NCBI GenBank assembly: GCA_947424995.1
Contig: CANDYO010000062.1
Location: 1 to 12,003 of the forward strand
Direction: 5' to 3'
DNA from: Rickettsiales bacterium
GTDB lineage: Bacteria > Pseudomonadota > Alphaproteobacteria > Rickettsiales > CANDYO01
DNA length: 12,003 nt
Part shown: piece by piece, positions 1 to 6,577 of the stretch
How the letters are laid out: each line of letters begins with the position of its first letter
How positions within the stretch are numbered: position 1 is the stretch's first letter
Notes under the pieces: model-generated
Told to the model about the DNA's origin: nothing
Seen by the model: the letters and a program-made list of their open reading frames with translations, nothing else
Databases searched by the model: none
Made by a program: the position numbers and the translations under genes

Positions 1-1
1 T

Positions 2-118
2 CATCAAGAGGTAAATTCACGAATCTCAGATCAAGAATTAGAATTTTATAATCAAATTATTGAAAAGGCTTTGCAATATGAGCATTACGTTGAAGAAACT
101 TTCAACCACAATCAATAA
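2..118 (+). CDS. C-terminal end of an unidentified protein (partial, cut by window start)
   Basis: An open frame enters from the left edge in frame 2 and ends at TAA 116-118. The visible 38 residues are polar and charged, ending in EETFNHNQ, with an amphipathic helical look around DQELEFYNQIIEKALQYE. No domain can be recognised from so short a tail. It lies 20 bp before the next gene on the same strand, so the two may be co-transcribed. That this frame is coding is inferred from its being open to the edge and from the spacing to the next start. Confidence 0.5.
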   Translation, partial: HQEVNSRISDQELEFYNQIIEKALQYEHYVEETFNHNQ

Positions 119-138
119 TCAAATGAGAGTTATTAATA

Positions 139-843
139 ATGGGTTTTATAGATAAAATAAACATACTTAATTCAATAGTTAGTCAATTAGAGCTACCAGA
201 AGATCATATTTTATTAAGATATGCAGGAACTGCGAGCGATTATAATATAGAAAATGCTAGAACCTCTTTTTTTTATCAGGACTATTTCAGTCTTGTGCGA
301 GGATATTGTTATGCGAGTTCCTCATATAAAGAGTTAATGCTTTTTATGAATATTGAAGGAGAGGTGGGGTTTGAATTAAGAAACGATATAAGATTAAATT
401 ATAATTTATTAGAAAGAAATTATTACACACCTGCAGAAATCAAAAAGAAAATCACAGCAATTCAAACTTTAATCAAAACATTGAAAGATGCAGGGATCTC
501 CGTGGATGAACTTGAAGTTAATCTGAACGGTTTTGAGCAGCATTTTATAAATCATAATGAAGTAATTTTTGAGCTTAATTTTCTTGAGATTATGCATGGT
601 GAGCTTACTCAGTTACTACCGCCGCCGCATGAAGAGATAAATAATGTTAGCAACAACAATATATTTAGTATAATTGCAATGCTATTTATAGCGGCCGCAA
701 ACAATATTTGCTTAAATTCAAGAAAAATTAGCGCTGATGATTACTTAGATTCAAATACACCCAATAATGATCATTCTCATCCAGATCCTGACCTTGGAGG
801 TAAGGACGGTTCTGTTTTTAGTTGCTTCCCATTTGGTAAATAG
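139..843 (+). CDS. hypothetical protein, 234 aa, unrecognised
   Basis: I do not recognise this protein. The ATG at 139 is preceded by GAGAG at 125-129, nine bases upstream, a good ribosome binding site, and the gene follows the preceding frame by 20 bp. Residues 1-150 look soluble and mixed alpha/beta, rich in Asn, Tyr and Glu, with a charged helical stretch (PAEIKKKITAIQTLIKTLK). Residues 175-192 (IFSIIAMLFIAAANNICL) are hydrophobic enough for one membrane segment or a buried helix. The tail is Asp/His/Pro/Gly rich (NDHSHPDPDLGGKDGS) and ends CFPFGK. There is no N-terminal signal peptide. The stop codon and last codons lie inside a 49-bp tandem duplication. A lineage-specific protein, possibly host-directed, would fit this sort of composition, but that is speculation. 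Confidence 0.7.
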   Translation: MGFIDKINILNSIVSQLELPEDHILLRYAGTASDYNIENARTSFFYQDYFSLVRGYCYASSSYKELMLFMNIEGEVGFELRNDIRLNYNLLERNYYTPAEIKKKITAIQTLIKTLKDAGISVDELEVNLNGFEQHFINHNEVIFELNFLEIMHGELTQLLPPPHEEINNVSNNNIFSIIAMLFIAAANNICLNSRKISADDYLDSNTPNNDHSHPDPDLGGKDGSVFSCFPFGK

Positions 844-918
844 TAGGTGGCAATCATTATAACTAATATGTTGCTTTCCATTTGGTAAATAGTAGGTGGC
901 AATCATTATAACTAACTA
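821..918 (+). repeat. 49-bp tandem duplication over the 3' end of the 234-aa gene
   Basis: Bases 821-866 and 870-915 match at 45 of 46 positions (one C/T difference near the start), giving a period of 49 bp. The first copy encodes the terminal CFPFGK and stop of the upstream gene; the second is a non-coding echo just beyond it. Because 49 is not a multiple of three, a further copy upstream of the stop would shift the frame. The near identity suggests a recent slippage or recombination event. Confidence 0.9.
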
Positions 919-1055
919 TAGTGACCAATAACGCTAAACAGAGACTAAGTTTAATATAAATATATTTCATTTTCCATAATATTCCTTATGCGACAAATTC
1001 GTATACCAAACTACCCTTGCATATATGATTTGATTACTGTGTGCGTTGCTTAAAT

Positions 1056-1387
1056 TAGATCCTCTAGTTTAATCCCTCCGCTCCTTAAACATTCCTCAGT
1101 TTAAAGCGCTAGCGGCAAGGATGACGGCCGTGTTTGGCTTTAGTTGGTAACCACTTAAACAAAATAGCGGTTAATAGCAATTTAAACAAAACAATAGCTA
1201 GCTTCTAGTATAACTATAACCCCACTCACGGCCGTCACCCTTGGCTAAACGTAGTGCAGGCCGAGGGTCCAGTTAAATTCTTTTACTTTATTCAGTTTCT
1301 CATTATTTTAAAAAATTTAATTGACGAGAGTAATGTTATACCAAGTCTCTATTATCTGAATGAACACTTATATCATGTGGATGACGA
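1056..1387. repeat. family B composite palindromic repeat (left-hand locus)
   Basis: The gap 844-1417 has no gene I can support. It holds a stem-loop region at 1056-1128 (starting GATCCTC, ending CAAGGATGACGGCC), a core of about 95 bp containing GGTAACC, and an inverted stem-loop at 1227-1272 (CACGGCCGTCACCCTTGG to CCGAGGGTCCAG). An AT-rich linker beginning GTTAAATTCTTTTA follows, then a decayed end reading GTGGATGACG near 1379-1387. The arms 1116-1132 and 1227-1243 are inverted repeats matching at 16 of 17 positions. Bases 1116-1294 are a near copy of 9179-9351, differing by a short indel and a few substitutions. No transposase is present. About 140 bp between the tandem duplication and this repeat show nothing recognisable. 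Confidence 0.8.
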
Positions 1388-1417
1388 CTGAGTTGGCTTA
1401 AAGTAATAAAAAACCGA

Positions 1418-1882
1418 TTAGCGTTGCTGTTGATTATCGCTCGGCGCAACCCCAGGCTTAGTTGAGTTAGAAGAACCCATATTGATTGTAAGCGCTCTTC
1501 TTATACGGTTTGTAACAGAGTTTTCACTTTTTTCTCTTGCTTCAGTTGCAAGCTTTGAGTCAGGGTGATATTTTATGTAATCTGCTGTATTACGCTGCTT
1601 TAATTCTTTGGCTAATTTCCGCTGATTAGCGGCATCTTTACGATCGTCTAGATAGTCACCAACCTCAGCTATCTTCATATTAATATTATCGCGAATTCCA
1701 ACAATGATACTTTGCTTGGTCGGTGAAGGTGGTAATTTTTCTGGTGGCCTTGCTTTTTCTTGTCGCGCCCTCACTTCATCTAGCCTATCTTCTATAGCGC
1801 TTCCAATACCATCTTCTAATATATTTTTGATAAAACGACTTACAGCTTTATATGAATTATATATATATGTTATGGGATTCAT
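1418..1882 (-). CDS. hypothetical charged protein directly downstream of ftsA, 154 aa
   Basis: I do not recognise a family. The ATG (1880-1882) lies three bases after the ftsA stop, so it is almost certainly on the ftsQA mRNA and probably translated by coupling; only a weak AGAGA, inside the end of ftsA, precedes it. Residues 4-22 (ITYIYNSYKAVSRFIKNIL) could form an amphipathic helix. Residues 29-45 are charged, a proline-rich hinge (RPPEKLPPSP) covers about 45-54, a long Lys/Arg/Asp/Glu-rich probable helix spans about 70-130, and the tail is a Ser/Asn/Gln-rich disordered stretch. There is no signal peptide or clear membrane segment. In many bacteria ftsZ follows ftsA; this protein has no GTPase motif and is not FtsZ. 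TTTTTT follows the stop but without a convincing stem. A role in division is suggested only by position. Confidence 0.7.
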   Translation of the reverse strand: MNPITYIYNSYKAVSRFIKNILEDGIGSAIEDRLDEVRARQEKARPPEKLPPSPTKQSIIVGIRDNINMKIAEVGDYLDDRKDAANQRKLAKELKQRNTADYIKYHPDSKLATEAREKSENSVTNRIRRALTINMGSSNSTKPGVAPSDNQQQR

Positions 1883-1885
1883 AAC

Positions 1886-3154
1886 TTAAAAATTATCTCT
1901 TAGCCAATTAATCGCTCGGCTCAAGAATGATGGTTTGGTATGTTCTAAATTCTGTTCATGTAGATGATTATTGGATAAATATTGCAAAACCCCAATGGCG
2001 GCAGCATAAGTTGCATTGACTGCATCCTGGCTTAAACCTGGTATAAGCATTGGTTTACCAAGCCTAACCTTACTACCAAAGATCTTGGTTGCTTCTTCGT
2101 TAATTCCAGTAAGCATGCTCCCTCCTCCAGTTAAAACGATGCTATGCTTAGCGTTAGGGCAAAGTTGATCTTGTTTATCTAGGATATTTTTAAGTAAGCT
2201 CAAAACTTCATCAATTCTAGCATTAATAACGTTATTTAATTCAGCGTTAGAAATACTTCTCTCTTCATTATCGAATTGTCCTGGTAAACTATAATCAGTC
2301 TTATAATTGATCATTTTTTGGTTATCAGCATAATGGACACTAGCAGCACCATGAATGGTCTTAATTCTTTCAGCGGTTGCTAAATCAAGCATAAAACTTT
2401 TAGCTATATCATTGGTGATAGCCCTACTCCCTATTGGAATAAAACCACAATTAATCATATTATTTTGCGAAAATAATGCATATGAAGTGATGCCAGCGCC
2501 AAAGTCTATTACTGTAGCGCCAAATTCTTTATCGTTATCGTTTAAAGTGGCAAGTCCTGCAGCATACGGAGCAAATATACAATCATCCACATCTAGTTGG
2601 CAACTGCCCAAGCAGTTAACGATATTTTCAAGCATTGGTGATGAAACAGTAACAAAATGAATTTTTGCTGAAAGCTTATTACCCAATAAACCGCACGGCT
2701 CTTTGATATCATGATTGCCATCAATAATATACTCAAGTGGAAAATAATGAATCACTTCAAAATCTTTATCTTCCAGCTCTTTAACTCCTTGAGCAATAAG
2801 ATAGTTAACGTCTCTACTGCTAACTTTTTGCTTTCTCAAATTCATTGAAGGCTGCAAATAATGTGAGCGGATTTTATTGCCATTTAAAGCTAAAATAACT
2901 TTTTCAACGGTGATGCCAGCTGCTTTTTCAGCTTGATCGACAGCAGCAATAATTGCTGACTTTGCTGATTTAGTATCAGTAATATTACCATTTTTAAAAC
3001 CACTAGCACTGTGGCAACCACTGCCAATAATGCTAATCTGTTTAGAAGTTACGCTGGCAATTAAGCAAACTATTTTACTTGAACCAATATCAAGAATAGT
3101 AACAATGTTAGCTGAGCTAATTGGCGCTGATAATATATCCTTTAATCTAATCAT
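1886..3154 (-). CDS. ftsA: cell division protein FtsA
   Basis: FtsA is the actin-like ATPase that anchors FtsZ filaments to the inner membrane and recruits later divisome proteins. The 422 aa match the usual length of about 420. Residues 20-29 (ILDIGSSKIV) are the phosphate-1 loop, with FtsA-type residues following (GCHSASGFKNGNI). GATVIDFGAGITSYALF is the phosphate-2 loop, and IVLTGGGSMLTGI is the adenosine-binding motif. The C-terminus FLSRAINWLRDNF is the amphipathic membrane-targeting helix typical of FtsA, so the protein is complete. The start codon overlaps the ftsQ stop as ATGA (3151-3154), the usual coupling of this pair. A small unknown gene follows after three bases. ftsZ is not in the window; it lies apart from ftsA in Rickettsia too. 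Confidence 0.97.
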   Translation of the reverse strand: MIRLKDILSAPISSANIVTILDIGSSKIVCLIASVTSKQISIIGSGCHSASGFKNGNITDTKSAKSAIIAAVDQAEKAAGITVEKVILALNGNKIRSHYLQPSMNLRKQKVSSRDVNYLIAQGVKELEDKDFEVIHYFPLEYIIDGNHDIKEPCGLLGNKLSAKIHFVTVSSPMLENIVNCLGSCQLDVDDCIFAPYAAGLATLNDNDKEFGATVIDFGAGITSYALFSQNNMINCGFIPIGSRAITNDIAKSFMLDLATAERIKTIHGAASVHYADNQKMINYKTDYSLPGQFDNEERSISNAELNNVINARIDEVLSLLKNILDKQDQLCPNAKHSIVLTGGGSMLTGINEEATKIFGSKVRLGKPMLIPGLSQDAVNATYAAAIGVLQYLSNNHLHEQNLEHTKPSFLSRAINWLRDNF

Positions 3155-3942
3155 TTCTTTTCTACATAAATTTTATTGGCTATTCTTAAATCTAGTGAAG
3201 CATTTTCTGGCAAAAATAATTCTTTATTTTTATACATTTTAACTATTTTTTGCCAAGCAACTTCAATATCTTCCTCAGGTAACTTCACCTCAAGATCGTT
3301 ATCAAATCTTACATTCCAGCGACGCTCACTAACTCTAATAATTGAAGCTATATGCTTAAACAAATCCTCGTCAACTTTTAACATTTTTATCAATGAGTTA
3401 GCATAAACTTCTGCCCCCTCACCTATAATTATCGGCAAATGTGAATGAGCTGCTAGATCTTTTTCTCTGATAACCATCCCTTCATCATCAATGATATATA
3501 GTTTACGGTCTTTTTGACCTAAGGCTATAGGAATGCGCTCTATTATTGATACATTAATGCTATCTGGTAGTTGTCGCTCTACATTAGCATGTTTTATCCA
3601 TTCTATATTTTCTAAACGCTCTTTTAGATCGTCTAGTGAAACTGCAAAAATGGGCATGCCTGGCTTTATTTTAAGAATCTTGCCTATCTTTTCATTGGTA
3701 GCATATTTTTGCCCTTCAACAGTAATTTTTTCAACGGTAAATCCTAAGCTTGCAGTGAATTTATACCAATCTTTACTAATGAAATTTATATTCATATAAA
3801 TTGAAACAAAGATAGTTATAATACCTGCTAATAACAGTAACTTAGCCGCTAAAATACTTCTTTGTAAAAATAAACGAAATCTACGCTTACCAACAGGATT
3901 ATTTGCTTTTCTCGACTGATTTTTTTTCTTTCTATTTATCAT
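3151..3942 (-). CDS. ftsQ: cell division protein FtsQ
   Basis: FtsQ is a bitopic divisome protein that links early components to FtsB/FtsL and controls septal peptidoglycan synthesis. A basic cytoplasmic N-terminus (NRKKKNQSRK, GKRRFR) precedes one membrane segment (about residues 31-51, LLLLAGIITIFVSIYMN). A POTRA domain follows from about residue 68 (FTVEKITVEGQKY to VSIIERIPIALG), then the beta domain (LYIIDDEGMVI). At about 263 aa it is of normal size. I chose the ATG at 3940-3942; a TTG one codon upstream (3943-3945) would add one residue. Neither has a clear Shine-Dalgarno sequence. It heads the ftsQ-ftsA-unknown cluster. Upstream lies a repeat-filled gap instead of the ddl gene often found there. 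Confidence 0.95.
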   Translation of the reverse strand: MINRKKKNQSRKANNPVGKRRFRLFLQRSILAAKLLLLAGIITIFVSIYMNINFISKDWYKFTASLGFTVEKITVEGQKYATNEKIGKILKIKPGMPIFAVSLDDLKERLENIEWIKHANVERQLPDSINVSIIERIPIALGQKDRKLYIIDDEGMVIREKDLAAHSHLPIIIGEGAEVYANSLIKMLKVDEDLFKHIASIIRVSERRWNVRFDNDLEVKLPEEDIEVAWQKIVKMYKNKELFLPENASLDLRIANKIYVEKK

Positions 3943-4066
3943 CAAACTTTAAATATAACTTAAATTCATAACCATAATCATAAAGAGAATAATGAAAAAA
4001 ATCAAGCCTTATGCAGTGGGATTTGCTTAGATTTAATGGTATTACCAAGTATGCGCTGGCAGGGAT

Positions 4067-4217
4067 GGCCGTCACCCTTGGATTTAAGCGCTAGCTTCAA
4101 TCCAAGGGTCCAGTTGAATTCTTTTATACAGCCTTGAGTAACCAAAGGCTTGAGTAACCAAAGGTTTTAAGAGGTTTAAATTAGATTCTCGTCAAGCGTA
4201 ACTTGACAAGAATGATA
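4067..4217. repeat. family B composite palindromic repeat between ftsQ and the zeta-subunit gene
   Basis: This occupies much of the gap 3946-4276. The first stem-loop (4067-4113) has a perfect 11-bp inverted repeat, 4074-4084 against 4099-4109 (ACCCTTGGATT), and ends GGGTCCAG. A linker starting TTGAATTCTTTTA runs to about 4183. The second, inverted stem-loop pairs 4185-4196 with 4202-4213 at 11 of 12 positions and ends AAGAATGAT. Inside the linker is a perfect 16-bp tandem duplication (4133-4148 and 4149-4164). Just outside the left end, GGCAGGGATG (4059-4067 region) resembles the end of a family A element. The remaining bases of this gap show no gene. Confidence 0.8.
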
Positions 4218-4276
4218 AGATTGTCTTTGGTTAGAGATGTAATTACCTAGATAATCAGGACTTACCCCCTATTCTA

Positions 4277-4597
4277 TTACTCACTTTTAGCAAGCTTTTC
4301 CTGGCATATTTCCAATTTTTCTAAAAACATCTGCTCTAGCTTAGCTTTATCAATTTTTACATTAACCTTTAGAAAATCACCTTCAACATGACTAATAACT
4401 GGGTCGTATTCTTTAGTATAAATGCTAAGTTCCACTAAAGATTTTACATATGAATCAGTAGCTAATGGATCTAACTTCATCTTATCTCCTGCCCATAAAC
4501 CAAATAATTTAGTAGCCATAACTTTAGCTTTAAATTCTTGCTCAGCTGCTAAAACAAATTTATGTTCAAAGGCTTTCTTTCGCTTATCTAAATTCAT
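4277..4597 (-). CDS. ATP synthase F1 inhibitor subunit zeta (DUF1476 family)
   Basis: The sequence reads as a member of the DUF1476 family, the zeta subunit of alphaproteobacterial F1Fo-ATP synthase. Established work in Paracoccus denitrificans shows zeta binding F1 through its N-terminus and blocking ATP hydrolysis, in a role like that of mitochondrial IF1. The family signature is clear: DKRKKAFEHKFVLAAEQEFK, then KLFGLWAGDKMKL, then a C-terminal helical bundle. At 106 aa it has the expected size. I chose the ATG at 4595-4597 because GGA sits six bases upstream and the product then lines up with family N-termini; an ATG two codons earlier (4601-4603) has GGA immediately adjacent. It sits 77-83 bp downstream of mutL on the same strand, with its own possible promoter. 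No other ATP synthase gene is near. Confidence 0.85.
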   Translation of the reverse strand: MNLDKRKKAFEHKFVLAAEQEFKAKVMATKLFGLWAGDKMKLDPLATDSYVKSLVELSIYTKEYDPVISHVEGDFLKVNVKIDKAKLEQMFLEKLEICQEKLAKSE

Positions 4598-4626
4598 AAT
4601 CATTCCATCTTTAGGTTATAGAACGG

Positions 4627-4632
4627 ATTATA
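4627..4632 (-). promoter_or_regulatory. possible -10 box for the zeta-subunit gene
   Basis: On the minus strand the bases read TATAAT, a perfect sigma-70 type -10 hexamer. It would start a transcript near 4620, giving a leader of about 20 nt. No convincing -35 hexamer lies 16-18 bp upstream, and in AT-rich DNA such a hexamer can occur by chance. Confidence 0.35.
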
Positions 4633-4680
4633 TAGACAAATAGTTAAAAAGTGATGAAGAGAGTTGATTTGAATAAAAAC

Positions 4681-6519
4681 TTAAGTTCGTTCAAATAGCT
4701 TTTCAATAGCCTTAAGATTTAGTTTAATGTAGGTTGGGCGACCGTGATTACATTGGCCAGTATGATCAATTATTTCCATCTCACGAAGTAAATCATTCAT
4801 TTCCTTAATACTCAAAGACCTGCCGGCTCTAATGCTATGGTGACAAGCAAAAGTAGCTAGAAAATAATGAATTTTCTTTTCAAGACTAACTTGTTGACCA
4901 TATTCTGCAAAATCATCAACTATAGCTAAGATTAGCTTTTTAACATCAGTACAATTAAGCAAAGCAGGTAATTCGGTAACCGAGATAGCTTTACTACCGA
5001 AATTTTCGATATATAAGCCCAATTTAACTAATTCATCTTTAGACTCTAGTAATTGCTCTAAAACATGCTCTGGAAGCTCAATAATCTCTGGAATTAGTAA
5101 TCGCTGAGTATTAAGACTACTAGTCATTATTTGTTGCTTTAAGCGTTCATAGAAAATTCGCTCATGGGCTGCATGCTGATCAATTAAAATCATTCCGTCA
5201 TCAGTTTGAGAAATAATATAAGTATTGTGAATTTGTCCGCAAGCAGCGCCCAAAGGAAAATTAATTTGACTTGAATCGAAATCATCTGGGATTGCTTTAA
5301 CCGTTGGAGCAATTGGCGCGAAGATCATAGCGTGTGTTTGCGGAGTTGGAATAAAAGGCCTAGTATAATTTGGTCTTGCTGCAGATAGATATTGAGTTTT
5401 TGAAGGCTCTTGCATAGCCATATCCACGCCCACATCTAAGCTAGAAGTAATTTTAGTTTGGATATCTTCGGTAATAAATGCATCAAGAGCATGTTCACTT
5501 AAGTGATCAGAGGCTTGTTTACCAATATCACGAATAGCTTGTTTAATAGCTCCAATCACTATATTACGAACCAAACTACTATCTTTAAAGCGTACTTCAG
5601 CTTTAGTTGGATGAACATTCACATCAACAAAGCTTGAATCAATATCTAAGAATAAATATACTAATGGATAACGTCCATGCGGTATAAAATCTTGGTAAGC
5701 GATTCTAACTGCCATCGACAACAGCTTATCCCGTATAGGCCTTTTATTGATAAAGAAATATTGCTCATTACTGGTACCACAATTATAGGTAGGCGCGCTA
5801 ATATAGCCAATTAATTTGCAATCTTGATCATCTAACTCAATATAACTAAAATTTTCTCTAAAAGCCTGATTATTTAAATCACTAAGCCGATTATATAATC
5901 CATCCAGGCCTTGATGGCCTTTAAAATTAAAAATCTCTTTGCCATTGTTGGTTAGACTAAAAGCAATATTAGGATTAGCCATAGCAATTTTAGTTAGACT
6001 GTCAATAATATAGTGATTTTCCGTTTTTTCGGTCTTAAGAAATTTTAAGCGAGCTGGAGTTGCGAAGAATAAATCACGCACTTCAATTTTGGTGCCTTGC
6101 GATAATGAGGCTGGTTGCAATTCTTCTCTAGTTCCCCCGTTAATTGTAATGCTCCAAGCAAATTCTTCAGGAGAAAATCTTGATTTGGAGGTTATAGTCA
6201 TCCTACTAACTGAAGCGATTGATGGGAGAGCCTCACCGCGAAAGCCAAAAAATTCAATTTGGTTGATATCTTCTTCCATTAACTTAGAAGTAGTATGTCT
6301 CTCAACAGCTAAAGATAAATCTTCTTTGCTCATACCTATCCCATTATCAATAATGATAATTAGGTTACGTCCTGCATTTTCAATGATAATATCTATCTTA
6401 GTAGCCTGAGCATCAATAGCATTTTCAACTAACTCTTTAATCGCAGAAGCCGGGCGTTCAATAACTTCTCCAGCAGCAATTCGGTTAATGGTAGTATTCG
6501 AGAGAATTTTTATGGTCAT
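4681..6519 (-). CDS. mutL: DNA mismatch repair protein MutL (endonuclease type)
   Basis: MutL couples mismatch recognition by MutS to strand removal. The 612 aa carry the N-terminal GHKL ATPase: E29 and N33 in KELVENAIDA, D58 in DNGIG, RHTTSK, FGFRGEALPSIASVS, then TPARLKFL. A transducer domain follows (FFINKRPIRD, DVNVHPTKAEVRF). Residues of about 335-425 are a low-complexity linker. The C-terminal dimerisation domain holds DQHAAHE plus E458 (D447 to E458), the metal-binding endonuclease motif DQHA(X)2E(X)4E, with ACHHSIRAG and CNHGRP completing the site. MutL of this type nicks DNA itself in organisms without MutH. The ATG at 6519 aligns with family starts. murE diverges from a 58-bp spacer. 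The gene looks intact, so mismatch repair was probably functional when this sequence was sampled. Confidence 0.97.
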   Translation of the reverse strand: MTIKILSNTTINRIAAGEVIERPASAIKELVENAIDAQATKIDIIIENAGRNLIIIIDNGIGMSKEDLSLAVERHTTSKLMEEDINQIEFFGFRGEALPSIASVSRMTITSKSRFSPEEFAWSITINGGTREELQPASLSQGTKIEVRDLFFATPARLKFLKTEKTENHYIIDSLTKIAMANPNIAFSLTNNGKEIFNFKGHQGLDGLYNRLSDLNNQAFRENFSYIELDDQDCKLIGYISAPTYNCGTSNEQYFFINKRPIRDKLLSMAVRIAYQDFIPHGRYPLVYLFLDIDSSFVDVNVHPTKAEVRFKDSSLVRNIVIGAIKQAIRDIGKQASDHLSEHALDAFITEDIQTKITSSLDVGVDMAMQEPSKTQYLSAARPNYTRPFIPTPQTHAMIFAPIAPTVKAIPDDFDSSQINFPLGAACGQIHNTYIISQTDDGMILIDQHAAHERIFYERLKQQIMTSSLNTQRLLIPEIIELPEHVLEQLLESKDELVKLGLYIENFGSKAISVTELPALLNCTDVKKLILAIVDDFAEYGQQVSLEKKIHYFLATFACHHSIRAGRSLSIKEMNDLLREMEIIDHTGQCNHGRPTYIKLNLKAIEKLFERT

Positions 6520-6577
6520 GTTTTATTTAATTGTGGATATAGATATTTTCATATAATTTATACTCTTAACTTTTATA
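6520..6577 (+). promoter_or_regulatory. divergent promoter region between mutL and murE
   Basis: This 58-bp, very AT-rich spacer must hold the start signals for both genes. For murE, TATAAT at 6552-6557 is a good -10 box, with TTGTGG (6531-6536) as a weak -35 at a short 15-bp spacing; the leader would be about 15 nt. In the mutL direction several TATAAA-like strings occur and I cannot choose among them. Confidence 0.4.

Noticed and set aside
691..698. NotI-type GCGGCCGC string in an AT-rich gene
   Set aside because: A rare-looking GC-rich octamer, but it encodes ordinary Ala-Ala context and no other sign of foreign or vector DNA is present.
1056..1387. Repeats considered as a CRISPR array
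   Set aside because: Units are long, palindromic and few, without regular spacers, and no cas gene is present.
844..1417. Search for a tRNA or small RNA gene in the gap
   Set aside because: No cloverleaf with TTCRA arm or other known RNA signature was found; the pairing regions belong to the repeat.
1395..1417. Terminator after the 154-aa gene
   Set aside because: A T-run follows the stop on the minus strand, but only a four-base stem could be drawn, too weak to call.
1704..1889. 61-aa plus-strand frame opposite the post-ftsA gene
   Set aside because: It is antisense to a better-supported gene and shows no ribosome binding site or recognisable motif.
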